Positions 43,160 through 53,778 of a DNA stretch of 64,000 bases are shown one piece after another (positions within the stretch are counted from its first letter, which is position 1; each line of letters opens with the position of its first letter). This DNA is from Vibrio gazogenes. GTDB lineage: Bacteria > Pseudomonadota > Gammaproteobacteria > Enterobacterales > Vibrionaceae. A program made the position numbers and the translations under genes. Where the stretch lies: the NCBI RefSeq assembly GCF_023920225.1, contig NZ_CP092587.1:620001-684000 (forward strand), read 5' to 3'. The notes under the pieces are model-generated. The model saw nothing but the letters and a program-made list of their open reading frames with translations, did no database searches and was not told the origin of the DNA.

Positions 43160-43954
43160 GTGACCATCACTTTTGTCTTGTTGTTGATTGTGTTAGGTGC
43201 TTTTGTCGGCGTTATGGCTGGGCTATTGGGCATTGGTGGTGGCTTAATTGTTGTTCCGGCTCTGTTATTTTTATTTCCCCATATCGGTATCGCACCTGAT
43301 ATCGCGATGCAAGTGGCTTTGGCAACCTCTCTCTCCTGTATTATTCTGACCTCCGGCTCTTCTGCCTTGAATCATTTACGCTATGGCAATATTGATTTAT
43401 TAGCCGTGAAATGGCTGACGCCTGGAATTGTTGCCGGTGGATTGATTGGCGCGACGCTTGCTGACGAGATGCCGAGCGAATATCTGCCCAAAGTATTTGG
43501 GGTGATTGTTTTTTTTCTGGCAACACAAATGTTTCTCTCGATTCGTCAGCAGGTTACGAAACCGATGCCCGGGCAAGGTGCAATGTTATTGAGTGGGAGC
43601 TTAATTGGTATGATTGCCAGTTTGGCTGGTATCGGCGGCGGGGCGTTATCGGTGCCTTATCTCAACAAACATGGCGTAGAAATGCGTAAGGCGGTTGGTA
43701 CATCATCACTTTGTAGCTGTGTGATTGCATTGTCTGGGATGGTGGGATTTATCTGGCACGGTTTTTCAGTGAAAAGCCTGCCTGAATTTAGTCTCGGATA
43801 TGTTTATTTACCTGCTTTGTTGTTTATTTCCTGTGCGTCGATATTTACGACCAAAGTGGGAGCCAAGTTAGCGACTGAGTTACCGACATCAGTGTTGAAA
43901 AAGGTGTTTTCTGTTTTTCTAATGTTTATATCTGTTTATATGTTGCTGCGCTGA
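43160..43954 (+). CDS. TauE/SafE-family sulfite/anion exporter
   Basis: A 264-residue polytopic protein with eight or so helices. The two halves repeat the family motif: GVMAGLLGIGGGLIVVPALL and LIGMIASLAGIGGGALSVPY. ATSLSCIILTSGSSALNHLR is also typical. TauE/SafE proteins export sulfite, sulfoacetate or related anions; the substrate here is unknown. The start is GTG 43160 after AAGGAACGAAC. It lies between ptsP and lgt on the same strand, as I recall for other Vibrio. Confidence 0.9.
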   Translation: MTITFVLLLIVLGAFVGVMAGLLGIGGGLIVVPALLFLFPHIGIAPDIAMQVALATSLSCIILTSGSSALNHLRYGNIDLLAVKWLTPGIVAGGLIGATLADEMPSEYLPKVFGVIVFFLATQMFLSIRQQVTKPMPGQGAMLLSGSLIGMIASLAGIGGGALSVPYLNKHGVEMRKAVGTSSLCSCVIALSGMVGFIWHGFSVKSLPEFSLGYVYLPALLFISCASIFTTKVGAKLATELPTSVLKKVFSVFLMFISVYMLLR

Positions 43955-44002
43955 GCGTGGTATGTCATAAACCATTTTATATTGAATAAAGAGTAATGAT
44001 TT

Positions 44003-44809
44003 ATGTCTCAGGAATTCCTGCAGTTTCCGAATATTGATCCCGTCTTAGTCTCCATCGGGCCGCTTTCGATCCGTTGGTATGGTGTTATGTATCTGCTAGG
44101 GTTCCTTTTTGCAACTTGGCTTGCAAACCGAAGAGCGGATAAAAAAGGCAGCGGGTGGACGAGAGAACAGGTTTCTGACCTTTTGTTTGCCGGATTTGTA
44201 GGCGTCGTCATTGGTGGGCGCATCGGGTATGTTCTGTTTTATGGGTTTGAGTATTTTCTGGCCGATCCGTTATATCTGTTTAAGGTCTGGACCGGAGGGA
44301 TGTCTTTCCATGGTGGTTTACTTGGTGTGATTACGGCAATGCTTTGGTATGCAAGGCGCAATCATCGCCAGTTTTTTGCCGTTGCTGACTTCGTTGCGCC
44401 ACTGGTTCCATTCGGACTCGCGTTGGGGCGTTTAGGGAATTTTATGAATGGGGAGTTGTGGGGAAGAGTGACACATGTACCTTGGGGAATGGTCTTTCCT
44501 GGTGCGGGACCGTTGCCGCGTCATCCTTCTCAGTTGTACGAGTTCTTTTTGGAAGGTGTCCTCTTGTTTATCGTCCTTAACCTCTTTATTCGCAAACCTC
44601 GTCCAGCGGGCTCGGTTGCCGGACTGTTTCTCATCGGTTACGGTGCTTGCCGTACGTTTGTTGAGTATTTCAGAGAGCCGGATGCACAATTGGGTTTGTT
44701 TGCCGGGTTTATTTCGATGGGACAAATTCTTTCTTTACCAATGATTTTAGCTGGAGCACTGTTGATGGGTTGGGCTTATCGTCGTCATTCAGGTGTATCA
44801 GCACAATAA
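44003..44809 (+). CDS. lgt: Prolipoprotein diacylglyceryl transferase
   Basis: Lgt attaches diacylglycerol to the lipobox cysteine of prolipoproteins in the inner membrane. The 268 residues show [19 protein letters not shown], the essential His103 in [28 protein letters not shown] and the C-terminal [17 protein letters not shown]. There are about seven helices. In E. coli and other gammaproteobacteria thyA follows in the same direction; here it is inverted. Confidence 0.97.
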   Translation: MSQEFLQFPNIDPVLVSIGPLSIRWYGVMYLLGFLFATWLANRRADKKGSGWTREQVSDLLFAGFVGVVIGGRIGYVLFYGFEYFLADPLYLFKVWTGGMSFHGGLLGVITAMLWYARRNHRQFFAVADFVAPLVPFGLALGRLGNFMNGELWGRVTHVPWGMVFPGAGPLPRHPSQLYEFFLEGVLLFIVLNLFIRKPRPAGSVAGLFLIGYGACRTFVEYFREPDAQLGLFAGFISMGQILSLPMILAGALLMGWAYRRHSGVSAQ

Positions 44810-44890
44810 ATCGACATCTTAGAGTAATGATTATCAGGTTGGCTAAATGGCTTTAAACGTATTAAAGACGAAGTTATCGAGACATATAAC

Positions 44891-44958
44891 CGGGGACGCA
44901 AGAGCCCCGTTTGAGACTTGTTTGTAAAGATTCCCCGATGAAATCATTCGTCGGGGAA
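44891..44958. terminator. Two hairpins between lgt and thyA
   Basis: CGGGG (44891-44895) / CCCCG (44905-44909) then TTTG forms a weak terminator for lgt. TTCCCCGA (44931-44938) / TCGGGGAA (44951-44958) is a perfect 8-bp stem with a 12-base loop next to the thyA stop, and with flanking A/T runs it can serve both strands. Confidence 0.75.
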
Positions 44959-44968
44959 AATTGTGTCG

Positions 44969-45802
44969 TTATATTGCGACGGGCGCTTTTATCGATGGAT
45001 ACGGGTCATAGCCAACGATTTCGAAATCTTCAAAACGATAGTCATAAATCGATTCGGGATGGCGTGAAATACGTAATTCCGGTAACTGTCGTGGTTCTCG
45101 GGTGAGCTGTGTCTTAATTTGTTCCATATGGTTCGAATACGCGTGTAAATCACCAAAACTGACCACAATTTCATGAGGTGTCAGATTGCATTGTTGGGCG
45201 AGCATATGGGTGAGCAGCGCCAATGAGGCAATGTTATAAGGTAACCCGAGGAAGCTATCTGAACTACGAATGTATAATTGTGCAGAGAGCTTGCCGTTTG
45301 AGACATAAAACTGATACAGCAGATGACAGGGGGGGAGTGCCATTTTCCCCTGATGTGCATTATCTCGCGGGGTCATGGACTCGTCAGGTAGATACTCAAC
45401 ATTCCAGCCATGGAATAGAATACGGCGACTGTTGGGATTATTTTTTAAAGCATCCACGACATAATCGATTTGATTGATACTCTCACCTGATTGCGTTGGC
45501 CATGCTGTCCACTGCTTGCCATAAATCGGGCCCAAGTCACCATCTTCCGTCGCCCATTCATCCCAAATCGAAACGCCATTCGCTTTGAGCCAAGTGGTAT
45601 TGGTGTCTCCACTCAGGAACCAGATCAGTTCGTTTGCGATACTTTTGAAGTGGAGCTTCTTGGTTGTAATGAGAGGAAAACCCTCTTGGAGGTTGTGACG
45701 AATTTGACGGCCAAACACCGAAAGTGTCCCGGTACCTGTACGATCACCTTTGACATCACCGTTCTTCAGAATATCTTCCAATAATGCAATGTACTGCTTC
45801 AT
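44969..45802 (-). CDS. thyA: Thymidylate synthase (E. coli-type), reversed relative to lgt
   Basis: ThyA makes dTMP from dUMP with methylene-tetrahydrofolate. The 277-residue protein has [77 protein letters not shown], the catalytic Cys in [31 protein letters not shown] and the last AVAI-type PSIKAPVAI. It has about 13 more residues than E. coli ThyA (264 aa), mainly [20 protein letters not shown]. The Vibrio and Haemophilus ThyA that I know is a different, 283-residue type encoded just after lgt on the same strand. Start ATG 45802; 45817 is a poorer alternative. Confidence 0.95.
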   Translation of the reverse strand: MKQYIALLEDILKNGDVKGDRTGTGTLSVFGRQIRHNLQEGFPLITTKKLHFKSIANELIWFLSGDTNTTWLKANGVSIWDEWATEDGDLGPIYGKQWTAWPTQSGESINQIDYVVDALKNNPNSRRILFHGWNVEYLPDESMTPRDNAHQGKMALPPCHLLYQFYVSNGKLSAQLYIRSSDSFLGLPYNIASLALLTHMLAQQCNLTPHEIVVSFGDLHAYSNHMEQIKTQLTREPRQLPELRISRHPESIYDYRFEDFEIVGYDPYPSIKAPVAI

Positions 45803-45991
45803 AACTTGCCTATTCATGAATTTTTTATCAGTTTAATGAATTTCCCAGAGACTTGTAAGAGGCAGCGTCGAAGATATTTTTATGTTCGGGTATATCGACT
45901 CTATAGATTGAAAACTACGATTATTTCGATCATGCTGATGATAGAATACGCTGTACTGTTATAAATTGAATCTGACTGATGGTCTGGGTAT

Positions 45992-46882
45992 ATGTCTCAT
46001 TTGAATTACAATCACTTATATTATTTTTGGATGGTTTGTAAACAGGGATCGGTCACGAAAGCCGCTCAAGCTTTATTCCTGACACCGCAAACAGTGACCG
46101 GGCAAATTAAAGCGCTTGAAGCACGTATGGATGGTCAGTTGATGAAACGCGCAGGGCGACGTGTCGAACCGACAGAGCTGGGACAATTGGTTTATAAATA
46201 TGCTGATCGCATGTATGGCTTGAGCTATGAGATGCTCGATATCGTCAACTATAGTCAGCGGGCAAATTTATTACTGGATGTGGGGGTTGCTGATGCCATT
46301 TCCAAACAGATCGTCAGTAAGATTTTGTCGTGTGCCGTCCCTGAAGATGAACATATTCATTTACGCTGTTTTGAATCGACACATGAGCTGCTGCTTGAGC
46401 AACTTTCTCAGCATAAATTGGATATGATTCTGTCTGATTGCCCGGTTGATTCTGCTCGCAGTCCCGGTTTGTTTAGTAAAAAGCTGGGAGAAAATCAAAT
46501 GTGCTTTTTCTCATATACGATGCCTCAAAAGTGTTCACTCATTGAATGCTTGTCTGGTGGAAAAATACTGATTCCGGGGAGTCGGACCGCAATGGGAAGA
46601 AGTGTGATGCACTGGTTTGATAGCCAGGGCATTCAACCCAATATTATGGGGGAGTTTGATGATGTCGCGCTGATGAAAGCCTTTGCCAGAGAACATCGAG
46701 AAGTTATTTTCTTAGCACCATCTCTCTATACCGAAGGGATGAATGGTGATTTCCCGATACATTTGATCGATAGAATCGATAACTTAAAGGAAGAATATTT
46801 CGTTATCTTTGCCGAGCGGATGATCCAACATCCGGCCGTGAAACGTATATGTAGTGAGGATTTTAGTTATTTATCAGTATAA
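45992..46882 (+). CDS. nhaR: LysR-type regulator NhaR
   Basis: A 296-residue LysR-family regulator. The winged HTH is [40 protein letters not shown] and [20 protein letters not shown], which is almost the E. coli NhaR sequence. In E. coli NhaR responds to sodium and activates nhaA and osmC/pga genes. The Na+/H+ antiporter gene nhaA is not nearby here. It is divergent from thyA with a 190-base gap. NhaR also activates an EPS (PGA) operon in E. coli; a link to the EPS locus here is speculation. Confidence 0.93.
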   Translation: MSHLNYNHLYYFWMVCKQGSVTKAAQALFLTPQTVTGQIKALEARMDGQLMKRAGRRVEPTELGQLVYKYADRMYGLSYEMLDIVNYSQRANLLLDVGVADAISKQIVSKILSCAVPEDEHIHLRCFESTHELLLEQLSQHKLDMILSDCPVDSARSPGLFSKKLGENQMCFFSYTMPQKCSLIECLSGGKILIPGSRTAMGRSVMHWFDSQGIQPNIMGEFDDVALMKAFAREHREVIFLAPSLYTEGMNGDFPIHLIDRIDNLKEEYFVIFAERMIQHPAVKRICSEDFSYLSV

Positions 46883-47072
46883 TTGGTTCTTTTCCATGAG
46901 TAATTGCTTTAATATCTAGCACTTGCTTATTATATAAGTACAAGTTTTGTGATGCCGTAGAGACAATAATAATCATGAATCTCGGTGAATGAACAGAAAG
47001 TAAAGTGATTTTGTAAGGCTGCAAGGTTGTAGTCGCTATATGTATAAAATAAGTCCATAAAGGGAGCCTTTC

Positions 47073-47366
47073 GTGAATCTTCAGGAGATGGAACAAAAAT
47101 CAGCCAACGCCGTTGTATTGCTCAAAGTAATGGCGAATGAGAGACGCCTTCAGATATTATGTTTACTGTTAGCGCAGGAGTTTTCAGTAGGTGAGTTGAG
47201 TGAGAAACTTGAGTTGAGTCAGTCTGCATTATCGCAACATTTGGCGTTACTCCGTCGGGAGCAATTGGTTGCGACGCGGAAAGAAGCGCAGACGGTTTAC
47301 TATTCGCTCAGTAGTCATGAAGTGAAAGAAATGATTGAATTGCTGTATCGGCTTTATTGTGCGTAA
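47073..47366 (+). CDS. hlyU: HlyU, ArsR/SmtB-family transcription regulator
   Basis: A 97-residue winged-helix protein: NLQEMEQKSANAVVLLKVMA, NERRLQILCLLLAQEFSVGE, LSEKLELSQSALSQHLALLR and REQLVATRKEAQTVYYSLSS closely match Vibrio HlyU. HlyU relieves H-NS silencing of haemolysin and RTX toxin genes and lacks the ArsR metal-binding cysteines. The start is GTG 47073 after AAGGGAG. It converges with rpsT on a shared terminator. Confidence 0.95.
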   Translation: MNLQEMEQKSANAVVLLKVMANERRLQILCLLLAQEFSVGELSEKLELSQSALSQHLALLRREQLVATRKEAQTVYYSLSSHEVKEMIELLYRLYCA

Positions 47367-47393
47367 ACGGGCGTTGGCTGGTATCAGAGAAAT

Positions 47394-47427
47394 AAAAAAA
47401 CCGACAAAAAGTCGGTTTTTTATTTTT
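47394..47427. terminator. Bidirectional terminator between hlyU and rpsT
   Basis: AAAAAACCGAC (47395-47405) / GTCGGTTTTTT (47411-47421), loop AAAAA, with poly-A and poly-T on the flanks; it serves both convergent genes. Confidence 0.93.
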
Positions 47428-47446
47428 GTATAAAGCAATTAATGCA

Positions 47447-47707
47447 TTACAGCGCTTTGATTGCAGCAACAAAACGAGCTTTATGACGAGCTGCTTTATT
47501 CTTGTGGATCAGGCCTTTTGTTGCCATACGATCAAGAATTGGTGTTGCTTCAGTTAGTGCAGCAGTTGCAGCTTCTTTGTCGCCAGCTTTGATAGCAGCG
47601 ACAGTCTTTTTCATATAAGTGCGCATCATTGAGCGGCGGCTCGCGTTGTGTTGACGATTTTTTTCCGCCTGAATAGCGCGCTTCTTAGCAGATTTACTAT
47701 TTGCCAA
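47447..47707 (-). CDS. rpsT: 30S ribosomal protein S20
   Basis: An 86-residue basic protein, [20 protein letters not shown] then [20 protein letters not shown] and [15 protein letters not shown], nearly the E. coli S20 sequence. The start codon is TTG (47705-47707). E. coli rpsT also starts with UUG, which is part of translational autoregulation by S20; the same rare start here suggests the control is conserved. A promoter is visible about 48 bases upstream. Confidence 0.97.
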   Translation of the reverse strand: MANSKSAKKRAIQAEKNRQHNASRRSMMRTYMKKTVAAIKAGDKEAATAALTEATPILDRMATKGLIHKNKAARHKARFVAAIKAL

Positions 47708-47754
47708 GGGTCTACTCCCAAAAACTTTAGTTCAGTGACATTTTAAGGGCGGGA

Positions 47755-47783
47755 ACTATCCCTTATTTACCTAAAAATGTCAA
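47755..47783 (-). promoter_or_regulatory. Probable rpsT promoter
   Basis: On the minus strand TTGACA (47783-47778) is followed after exactly 17 bases by GATAGT (47760-47755). The -35 is the full sigma-70 consensus, the -10 matches four of six, and it is positioned 48 bases before the S20 start. A GC-rich stretch follows the -10, in keeping with a stringent-response discriminator. Confidence 0.6.
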
Positions 47784-48156
47784 TTCATTTGTGCAAAAAC
47801 ACAACGAACCAAAACATTTTTGGCCTCGTTGGACATTCGCGGTTAAGATGGCGGGGATTCTAACAGCATTCTTTTTTGAATGCTAATACTTAATCTGCTC
47901 TTTCAACGGTCATCTTTTTTTGTGTTTATACGTCTTTAACGAGCGTGGTGCTGTATCACTCAGTTTGAATCAATAGACATATTGTTGACACAACTATGAT
48001 TTGAAAAGCAGCGCATTCTACGTTAAAAGACTGCACACAGGCAGAAAGTATCCTCAGCTCGCCGGATAAAGCCAGCGTGATGCTTTTCATCCTGCTATAT
48101 CAGTAAAGTCACCGGGATTCTCTCGGATGTGATTTGACATATAAATAGAGGTTACG
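47784..48156. other. Non-coding gap between rpsT and murJ
   Basis: About 370 bases without a gene between divergent genes. TTGACA at 47983-47988 on the plus strand lacks a good -10 at the right distance. AGAGGT at 48148-48153 supplies the murJ ribosome-binding site. I see nothing else that can be named. Confidence 0.35.
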
Positions 48157-49716
48157 GTGAGTCAACGTCTTCTTAGGTCTGGGCTGATTGTCAGTACCAT
48201 GACACTGCTATCGCGCGTTTTAGGATTATTTCGAGATATAGTGGTTGCGAATCTTATGGGGGCCGGTGCGAGCGCCGATGTGTTTTTCTTTGCCAATAAG
48301 ATCCCCAATTTTTTACGTCGTTTATTTGCTGAAGGCGCTTTTTCACAGGCTTTTGTTCCCGTACTGACCGAATATCACGCTCAGGGGGATATGGACAAAA
48401 CACGCCTGTTAATTGCCCGGGCTTCGGGGACGTTGGGTGTTCTCGTTTCGATCGTCACGTTGTTGGGGGTTCTTGGGTCTAGTGTTGTGACGGCTGTTTT
48501 CGGGGCAGGTTGGTTCCTCGATTGGTTACATGGCGGACCGTCAGCCGCAAAGTTTGAGCTGGCTAGCTTACTCCTCAAAATTACATTTCCTTATTTATGG
48601 TTTATCACCTTTGTTGCGCTGTCCGGTGCGATTTTAAATACGTTGGGTAAATTTGCGGTTTCTTCATTCACGCCGGTATTTCTGAACGTGATGATTATTG
48701 GTTCAGCACTGTTGATTTCCCCTCGACTGGCACAACCAGAGATTGGTTTAGCTTGTGGCGTATTTCTCGGTGGACTGGTTCAATTTCTGTTTCAGTTACC
48801 TTTTCTGATTAAAGCTGGTGTTTTTGTCTGGCCGAAATGGGGATGGAATGATCCCGGAGTACGAAAAATCAGAACATTGATGATCCCGGCGCTATTCGGT
48901 GTGTCTGTTAGTCAAATCAATTTATTGTTTGATACCTTTATTGCCAGCTTCTTGCAAACCGGGTCAATTAGCTGGCTGTATTATTCGGATCGCTTGTTGG
49001 AATTTCCGCTCGGATTATTTGGTATCGCCATTGCTACCGTGATTTTGCCGGCATTATCAAGAAAGCATGTCGATGCTGAGCCCATCGGATTTGCGAATAC
49101 AATGGATTGGGGGGTCCGGATGGTTTGTCTGTTGGGAATCCCTGCCACGCTTGGTTTGATCGTGTTAGCCCAACCGATGATTATGGTCTTGTTTATGCGT
49201 GGTGAGTTTACTTTAGTTGATGTACAGCAGGCTGCGCTTTCGCTACAGGCATACGCTTCCGGTCTGTTGTGTTTTATGCTGATCAAAGTTCTGGCTCCGG
49301 GATACTACTCTCGTCAAGATACCAAAACGCCCGTCAAATATGGGATTGTGGCAATGGTCACCAACATGTTTTTTAATGCTGTATTTGCTTGGTTTTTCGG
49401 TTATGTCGGTTTGGCAATGGCGACTGCATTGTCGGCATTTGTCAATATGGCCTTATTATATCGAGGACTACATTTAGCGGCCGTATATCGGATGCAGCGT
49501 TCGACCATTCTATTTGTTGTCCGGATTTTTGTTGCCAGTCTCATCATGAGTGTATGTCTTGCTTTAGGAGCAGACCATCTGGCGGCTTGGGCTGAGTGGG
49601 GGACGTTAAAACGGGCGCTTATGTTGGCTGGGTTGATCGTGTCCGGTGCCTGTATTTATGGGGGCGTCAGCTTCATCAGCGGGATTCGGTTGAAAGATAT
49701 CCGAGTAACCCAATAG
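48157..49716 (+). CDS. murJ: Lipid II flippase MurJ (MviN)
   Basis: MurJ moves the peptidoglycan precursor lipid II across the inner membrane. The 519 residues form about fourteen helices. RLLRSGLIVSTMTLLSRVLG, LFRDIVVANLMGAGASADVF, FFANKIPNFLRRLFAEGAFS and [10 protein letters not shown] are the hallmark N-terminus with the functional arginines. It begins with GTG 48157. The order rpsT, murJ, ribF, ileS, lspA is the standard gammaproteobacterial arrangement. Confidence 0.97.
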   Translation: MSQRLLRSGLIVSTMTLLSRVLGLFRDIVVANLMGAGASADVFFFANKIPNFLRRLFAEGAFSQAFVPVLTEYHAQGDMDKTRLLIARASGTLGVLVSIVTLLGVLGSSVVTAVFGAGWFLDWLHGGPSAAKFELASLLLKITFPYLWFITFVALSGAILNTLGKFAVSSFTPVFLNVMIIGSALLISPRLAQPEIGLACGVFLGGLVQFLFQLPFLIKAGVFVWPKWGWNDPGVRKIRTLMIPALFGVSVSQINLLFDTFIASFLQTGSISWLYYSDRLLEFPLGLFGIAIATVILPALSRKHVDAEPIGFANTMDWGVRMVCLLGIPATLGLIVLAQPMIMVLFMRGEFTLVDVQQAALSLQAYASGLLCFMLIKVLAPGYYSRQDTKTPVKYGIVAMVTNMFFNAVFAWFFGYVGLAMATALSAFVNMALLYRGLHLAAVYRMQRSTILFVVRIFVASLIMSVCLALGADHLAAWAEWGTLKRALMLAGLIVSGACIYGGVSFISGIRLKDIRVTQ

Positions 49717-49894
49717 GTGGGGTCTCCCGTGTTTATATTGGGGAAAGTTGGTCTTCCAGTGAGACGGTCACATCACTAAAGCAGGATGTGGAACATATTT
49801 GTTGGCGTGATTGACTTTCTTCTCCTGAGCTGAGGTTATATAATCCGTCGGTTTCATCATCAGAGAATTGAATCATAGGTTTTAAACGTCCGAT

Positions 49895-50830
49895 ATGGAA
49901 TTAATCCGAGGTATTCATAACATACGTACTCAGCACCACGGTTGTGCGCTGACGATCGGGAATTTTGATGGTGTCCACTTCGGACATCAACAGGTACTGC
50001 GGTTAGTGTCGGAACAAGCCCGTGTATTGGGTGTTCCATCGATGGTGATGACCTTTGAACCACAGCCAATGGAGCTATTTAATCAACATCATGCTCCGGC
50101 TCGCTTGACTCGTCTGCGTGATAAATTTGTGCAGTTGAGTCGACTCGACATAGATCGCCTGCTCTGTGTTAATTTTGATCATCAATTTGCCCAGTTAGAT
50201 GCAGAAACCTTTATTCATGACTTGTTGGTCAAGCACTTGGGTGTTAAGTTTCTTGTCATTGGCGATGATTTTTGTTTTGGTCGGCAACGGCGCGGTAATT
50301 TTGCGATGTTGCAACAAGCCGGCAAGAAATTCGGTTTCGACGTGGTTAGTACACAAAGTTTTTGTGTTAATCGCCTTCGGGTTAGTAGTACTGCGATTCG
50401 TGAAGCATTGGCGCATGATGATCTTGCCGCTGCCAAAGAGATGCTTGGGCGTCATTACAGTATCAGCGGCCGAGTGTCTCATGGGCGAAAGCTCGGGCGA
50501 ACGATTGGTTTTCCGACTGCAAATATCCCGTTGAAACGATGTGTTTCTCCTGTTTCCGGGGTGTATGCCGTGCAGGTTTCTGGTCTGACTGAAACACCGA
50601 TTCATGGTGTTGCAAATATCGGGCACCGACCAACGGTTAATGGTGTCCGCCAGCAACTAGAAGTTCATTTGTTTGACTTTCATGGCAATATTTACGGTAA
50701 ACAGTTAGAAGTCGCACTTTTACATAAACTTCGAGGGGAGCATAAATTTGATTCCTTCGAAGCATTGAAACAACAAATAGAATTGGATGCTGAAGCTGCA
50801 AGGGTGTGGTTGCTTCAGTATGAGGGTTAG
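49895..50830 (+). CDS. ribF: Bifunctional riboflavin kinase / FAD synthetase
   Basis: RibF phosphorylates riboflavin to FMN and adenylates FMN to FAD. The 311-residue protein has the N-terminal nucleotidyltransferase domain (TIGNFDGVHFGHQQVL; RLRVSSTAIREAL) and the C-terminal kinase domain (GRVSHGRKLGRTIGFPTANI, PVSGVYAVQV, NIGHRPTVNG, and EVHLFDFHGNIYG). Start ATG 49895. ileS follows after 61 bases. No FMN riboswitch was recognisable upstream. Confidence 0.97.
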   Translation: MELIRGIHNIRTQHHGCALTIGNFDGVHFGHQQVLRLVSEQARVLGVPSMVMTFEPQPMELFNQHHAPARLTRLRDKFVQLSRLDIDRLLCVNFDHQFAQLDAETFIHDLLVKHLGVKFLVIGDDFCFGRQRRGNFAMLQQAGKKFGFDVVSTQSFCVNRLRVSSTAIREALAHDDLAAAKEMLGRHYSISGRVSHGRKLGRTIGFPTANIPLKRCVSPVSGVYAVQVSGLTETPIHGVANIGHRPTVNGVRQQLEVHLFDFHGNIYGKQLEVALLHKLRGEHKFDSFEALKQQIELDAEAARVWLLQYEG

Positions 50831-50891
50831 CCGATACATGTTCGGCTGACATAATGTCTAACTTCGCCCAGTATAACGGAATTAAGAATCG

Positions 50892-53756
50892 ATGAGTGAA
50901 TATAAAGATACCCTGAATTTACCTGAAACAGGGTTTCCAATGCGTGGCAACCTGGCGCAACGCGAGCCGGATATGCTGAAACGTTGGTATCAAGAGGACC
51001 TTTACGGTGCTATCCGTAAAGCTAAAAAAGGCAAGAAATCTTTCGTATTACATGATGGCCCTCCTTACGCCAACGGTGATATTCATATTGGTCACGCTCT
51101 GAATAAGATTCTTAAAGACATTATTATCAAATCCAAAACGCTTTCAGGTTTTGACTCACCTTATATTCCGGGGTGGGACTGTCACGGATTACCGATTGAG
51201 TTGATGGTTGAAAAGAAAGTTGGCAAACCGGGACAAAAAGTCACGGCTGCCGAGTTTCGTGAAAAATGTCGCGAGTATGCTGCCGGCCAAGTTGAAGGAC
51301 AAAAAGAGAGTTTTAAACGTCTGGGAATTCTTGGTGAGTGGGATAAACCCTATCTCACGATGGATTTTGCCACTGAAGCGAACATTATCCGTGCTTTAGG
51401 CAAAATTGCCGATAACGGGCATCTGCTCAAAGGCTTTAAGCCGGTTCACTGGTGTACCGATTGTGGCAGTGCCCTTGCGGAAGCGGAAGTTGAATATAAA
51501 GATAAACAATCGCCATCGATTGATGTGCGTTTTAAAGCGGTTGATGTACCGGCGCTATTGTCTAAATTCACTTTAAGTCAAGGCCATGAAGGCGACGGCG
51601 ACCTCTCTATCGTGATCTGGACGACAACGCCATGGACCTTGCCGGCAAACCGTGCTGTCTGTTTACGCGATGATCTGGAATATGTTTTGATTCAGATTGA
51701 GGCTGATGAAGCGACAGGGCGTCAGGCTGAGCGGATTATTGTTGCTTCCGAACTGGCCAAAGACGTGATGGATCGTACCGGTATTGAACATTTCCATCAT
51801 TTAGGGTTTGCAAGCGGAGCGGATTTAGAATTAACCCGCTTCCATCACCCGTTCTATGATTTCACTGTGCCTGCTATTTTGGGAGACCATGTTACGACAG
51901 ATTCAGGGACTGGGGTGGTGCATACCGCACCTGGCCACGGTCAGGAAGACTTTGTTGTTGGTCAGAAGTATCAACTGGAAGTTGCAAACCCTGTGGGATC
52001 AAATGGTGTTTATCTGCCGGATACTGAATTGTTTGCTGGTCAGCATGTATTTAAAGCCAATGATACAGTGATAGAAGTCCTGAAAGAAAAAGGCGCGCTG
52101 TTACATCATCATGCTTATGAACATAGCTATCCTCATTGTTGGCGCCATAAAACACCGATTATTTTCCGCGCGACACCACAGTGGTTTGTGTCGATGGATC
52201 AGGCAGGATTGCGTCACAAAGCACTGGAAGCCATCAAAGGTATCAAATGGATGCCAGATTGGGGCGAAGGCCGTATTCAGAGTATGATTGAAGGTCGTCC
52301 GGAATGGTGTATTTCCCGTCAAAGAACTTGGGGTGTACCAATTGCGCTATTTGTACATAAGGAGACGTCTGAATTACATCCGAACTCTTCTGAGCTGATT
52401 GAGCAGGTTGCTCAACGGGTTGAGCAAAAAGGTATTCAGGCATGGTGGGATCTGGATGTTGCAGAACTGTTGGGTGATGATGACGCGCAGCAGTATGAAA
52501 AAGTATTGGATACGCTGGATGTTTGGTTTGACTCTGGCGTGACCCATTATTCAGTTGTCGATTCCCGTGAAGAATTCCACGGTGCCGAGGCTGATATGTA
52601 TCTGGAAGGTTCCGATCAACATCGCGGCTGGTTCCAGTCTTCTCTGATTTCATCGATTGCGATGAAAGATAAAGCACCATACCGAGAAGTGTTGACGCAT
52701 GGTTTCACGGTGGATGGACAAGGTCGTAAGATGTCTAAGTCGATCGGCAATACCATCGCCCCGAAAGACGTCGTCAATAAATTGGGTGCAGATATTTTAC
52801 GATTGTGGGTTGCTTCTACGGATTACACTGGTGAAGTTGCAGTTTCTGATGAGATTTTGAAGCGTTCTGCGGATGCATATCGTCGGATTCGTAATACGTC
52901 TCGCTTCTTCTTAGCGAACCTAAACGGCTTTAATCCGGCAACAGATATTGTTCCGATGGAAGAGATGGTTGCATTAGATCGTTGGGCCGTCGCTCGTGCG
53001 CTCGCAACTCAGCAAGAAATCATCAAGGCTTATGATGGGTATAACACACACGCAGTTGTTCAGCGTTTAATGCATTTCTGCTCGATTGAAATGGGTTCTT
53101 TCTATCTCGATGTGATCAAAGACCGTCAATACACAGCCAAGTGTGGCGGACATGCACAAAGAAGTTGTCAAACAGCACTGTTCTACATCGTTGAAGCTTT
53201 AGTTCGCTGGATGGCACCGATTATGTCATTCACTGCGGATGAAATCTGGCGTGAAATGCCAGAATTGCAAGCAAACGGTGCAACCCGTAATCCGTTTGTC
53301 TTTGCAGAAGAATGGTATGAAGGTCTTTTCGATTTGCAGGATGGCGAGCCTTTGGATCACGCATTCTGGAGTCGTGTTCAAGAAGTGCGCGGTGTCGTGA
53401 ATAAGTTGCTGGAAACAGCGCGTAGTGAAAAGATCATCGGGGGATCATTACAAGCTGAAGTGACGTTGTACGTTGATGGTGAACTGGCAGACAAACTGAA
53501 TCGACTTGAAGATGAACTCCGTTTTGTGTTGTTGACCTCAAAAGCCGTTGTTCAACCAGTCTCGCAGAAAACGGAACAAGCTCAGAGCACCGAGATCGAT
53601 GGTCTGTTTGTCATGGTTTCAGCGACTGAAGCAGAGAAATGTGAACGTTGCTGGCACCATACGGATGATGTCGGTACGATTGCCGGACATGAACATATTT
53701 GCGGTCGTTGTGTCTCCAACATCGAAGGTGCTGGCGAAGTCCGTAAATTTGCATAA
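50892..53756 (+). CDS. ileS: Isoleucyl-tRNA synthetase
   Basis: A 954-residue class I synthetase. HIGH motif in [23 protein letters not shown] in [14 protein letters not shown] (about residue 612), an editing domain ([17 protein letters not shown]) and a C-terminal zinc site with four cysteines (CERCWHH...HICGRCVSN). Length and domain order match the E. coli-type enzyme. lspA follows after 22 bases. Confidence 0.98.
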   Translation: MSEYKDTLNLPETGFPMRGNLAQREPDMLKRWYQEDLYGAIRKAKKGKKSFVLHDGPPYANGDIHIGHALNKILKDIIIKSKTLSGFDSPYIPGWDCHGLPIELMVEKKVGKPGQKVTAAEFREKCREYAAGQVEGQKESFKRLGILGEWDKPYLTMDFATEANIIRALGKIADNGHLLKGFKPVHWCTDCGSALAEAEVEYKDKQSPSIDVRFKAVDVPALLSKFTLSQGHEGDGDLSIVIWTTTPWTLPANRAVCLRDDLEYVLIQIEADEATGRQAERIIVASELAKDVMDRTGIEHFHHLGFASGADLELTRFHHPFYDFTVPAILGDHVTTDSGTGVVHTAPGHGQEDFVVGQKYQLEVANPVGSNGVYLPDTELFAGQHVFKANDTVIEVLKEKGALLHHHAYEHSYPHCWRHKTPIIFRATPQWFVSMDQAGLRHKALEAIKGIKWMPDWGEGRIQSMIEGRPEWCISRQRTWGVPIALFVHKETSELHPNSSELIEQVAQRVEQKGIQAWWDLDVAELLGDDDAQQYEKVLDTLDVWFDSGVTHYSVVDSREEFHGAEADMYLEGSDQHRGWFQSSLISSIAMKDKAPYREVLTHGFTVDGQGRKMSKSIGNTIAPKDVVNKLGADILRLWVASTDYTGEVAVSDEILKRSADAYRRIRNTSRFFLANLNGFNPATDIVPMEEMVALDRWAVARALATQQEIIKAYDGYNTHAVVQRLMHFCSIEMGSFYLDVIKDRQYTAKCGGHAQRSCQTALFYIVEALVRWMAPIMSFTADEIWREMPELQANGATRNPFVFAEEWYEGLFDLQDGEPLDHAFWSRVQEVRGVVNKLLETARSEKIIGGSLQAEVTLYVDGELADKLNRLEDELRFVLLTSKAVVQPVSQKTEQAQSTEIDGLFVMVSATEAEKCERCWHHTDDVGTIAGHEHICGRCVSNIEGAGEVRKFA

Positions 53757-53778
53757 TCAGTCGACTGACGGAATCAAT

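Noticed and set aside
49717..49894. FMN riboswitch upstream of ribF
   Set aside because: The gap is short and lacks the conserved RFN-element blocks; ribF in gammaproteobacteria is usually not riboswitch-controlled.
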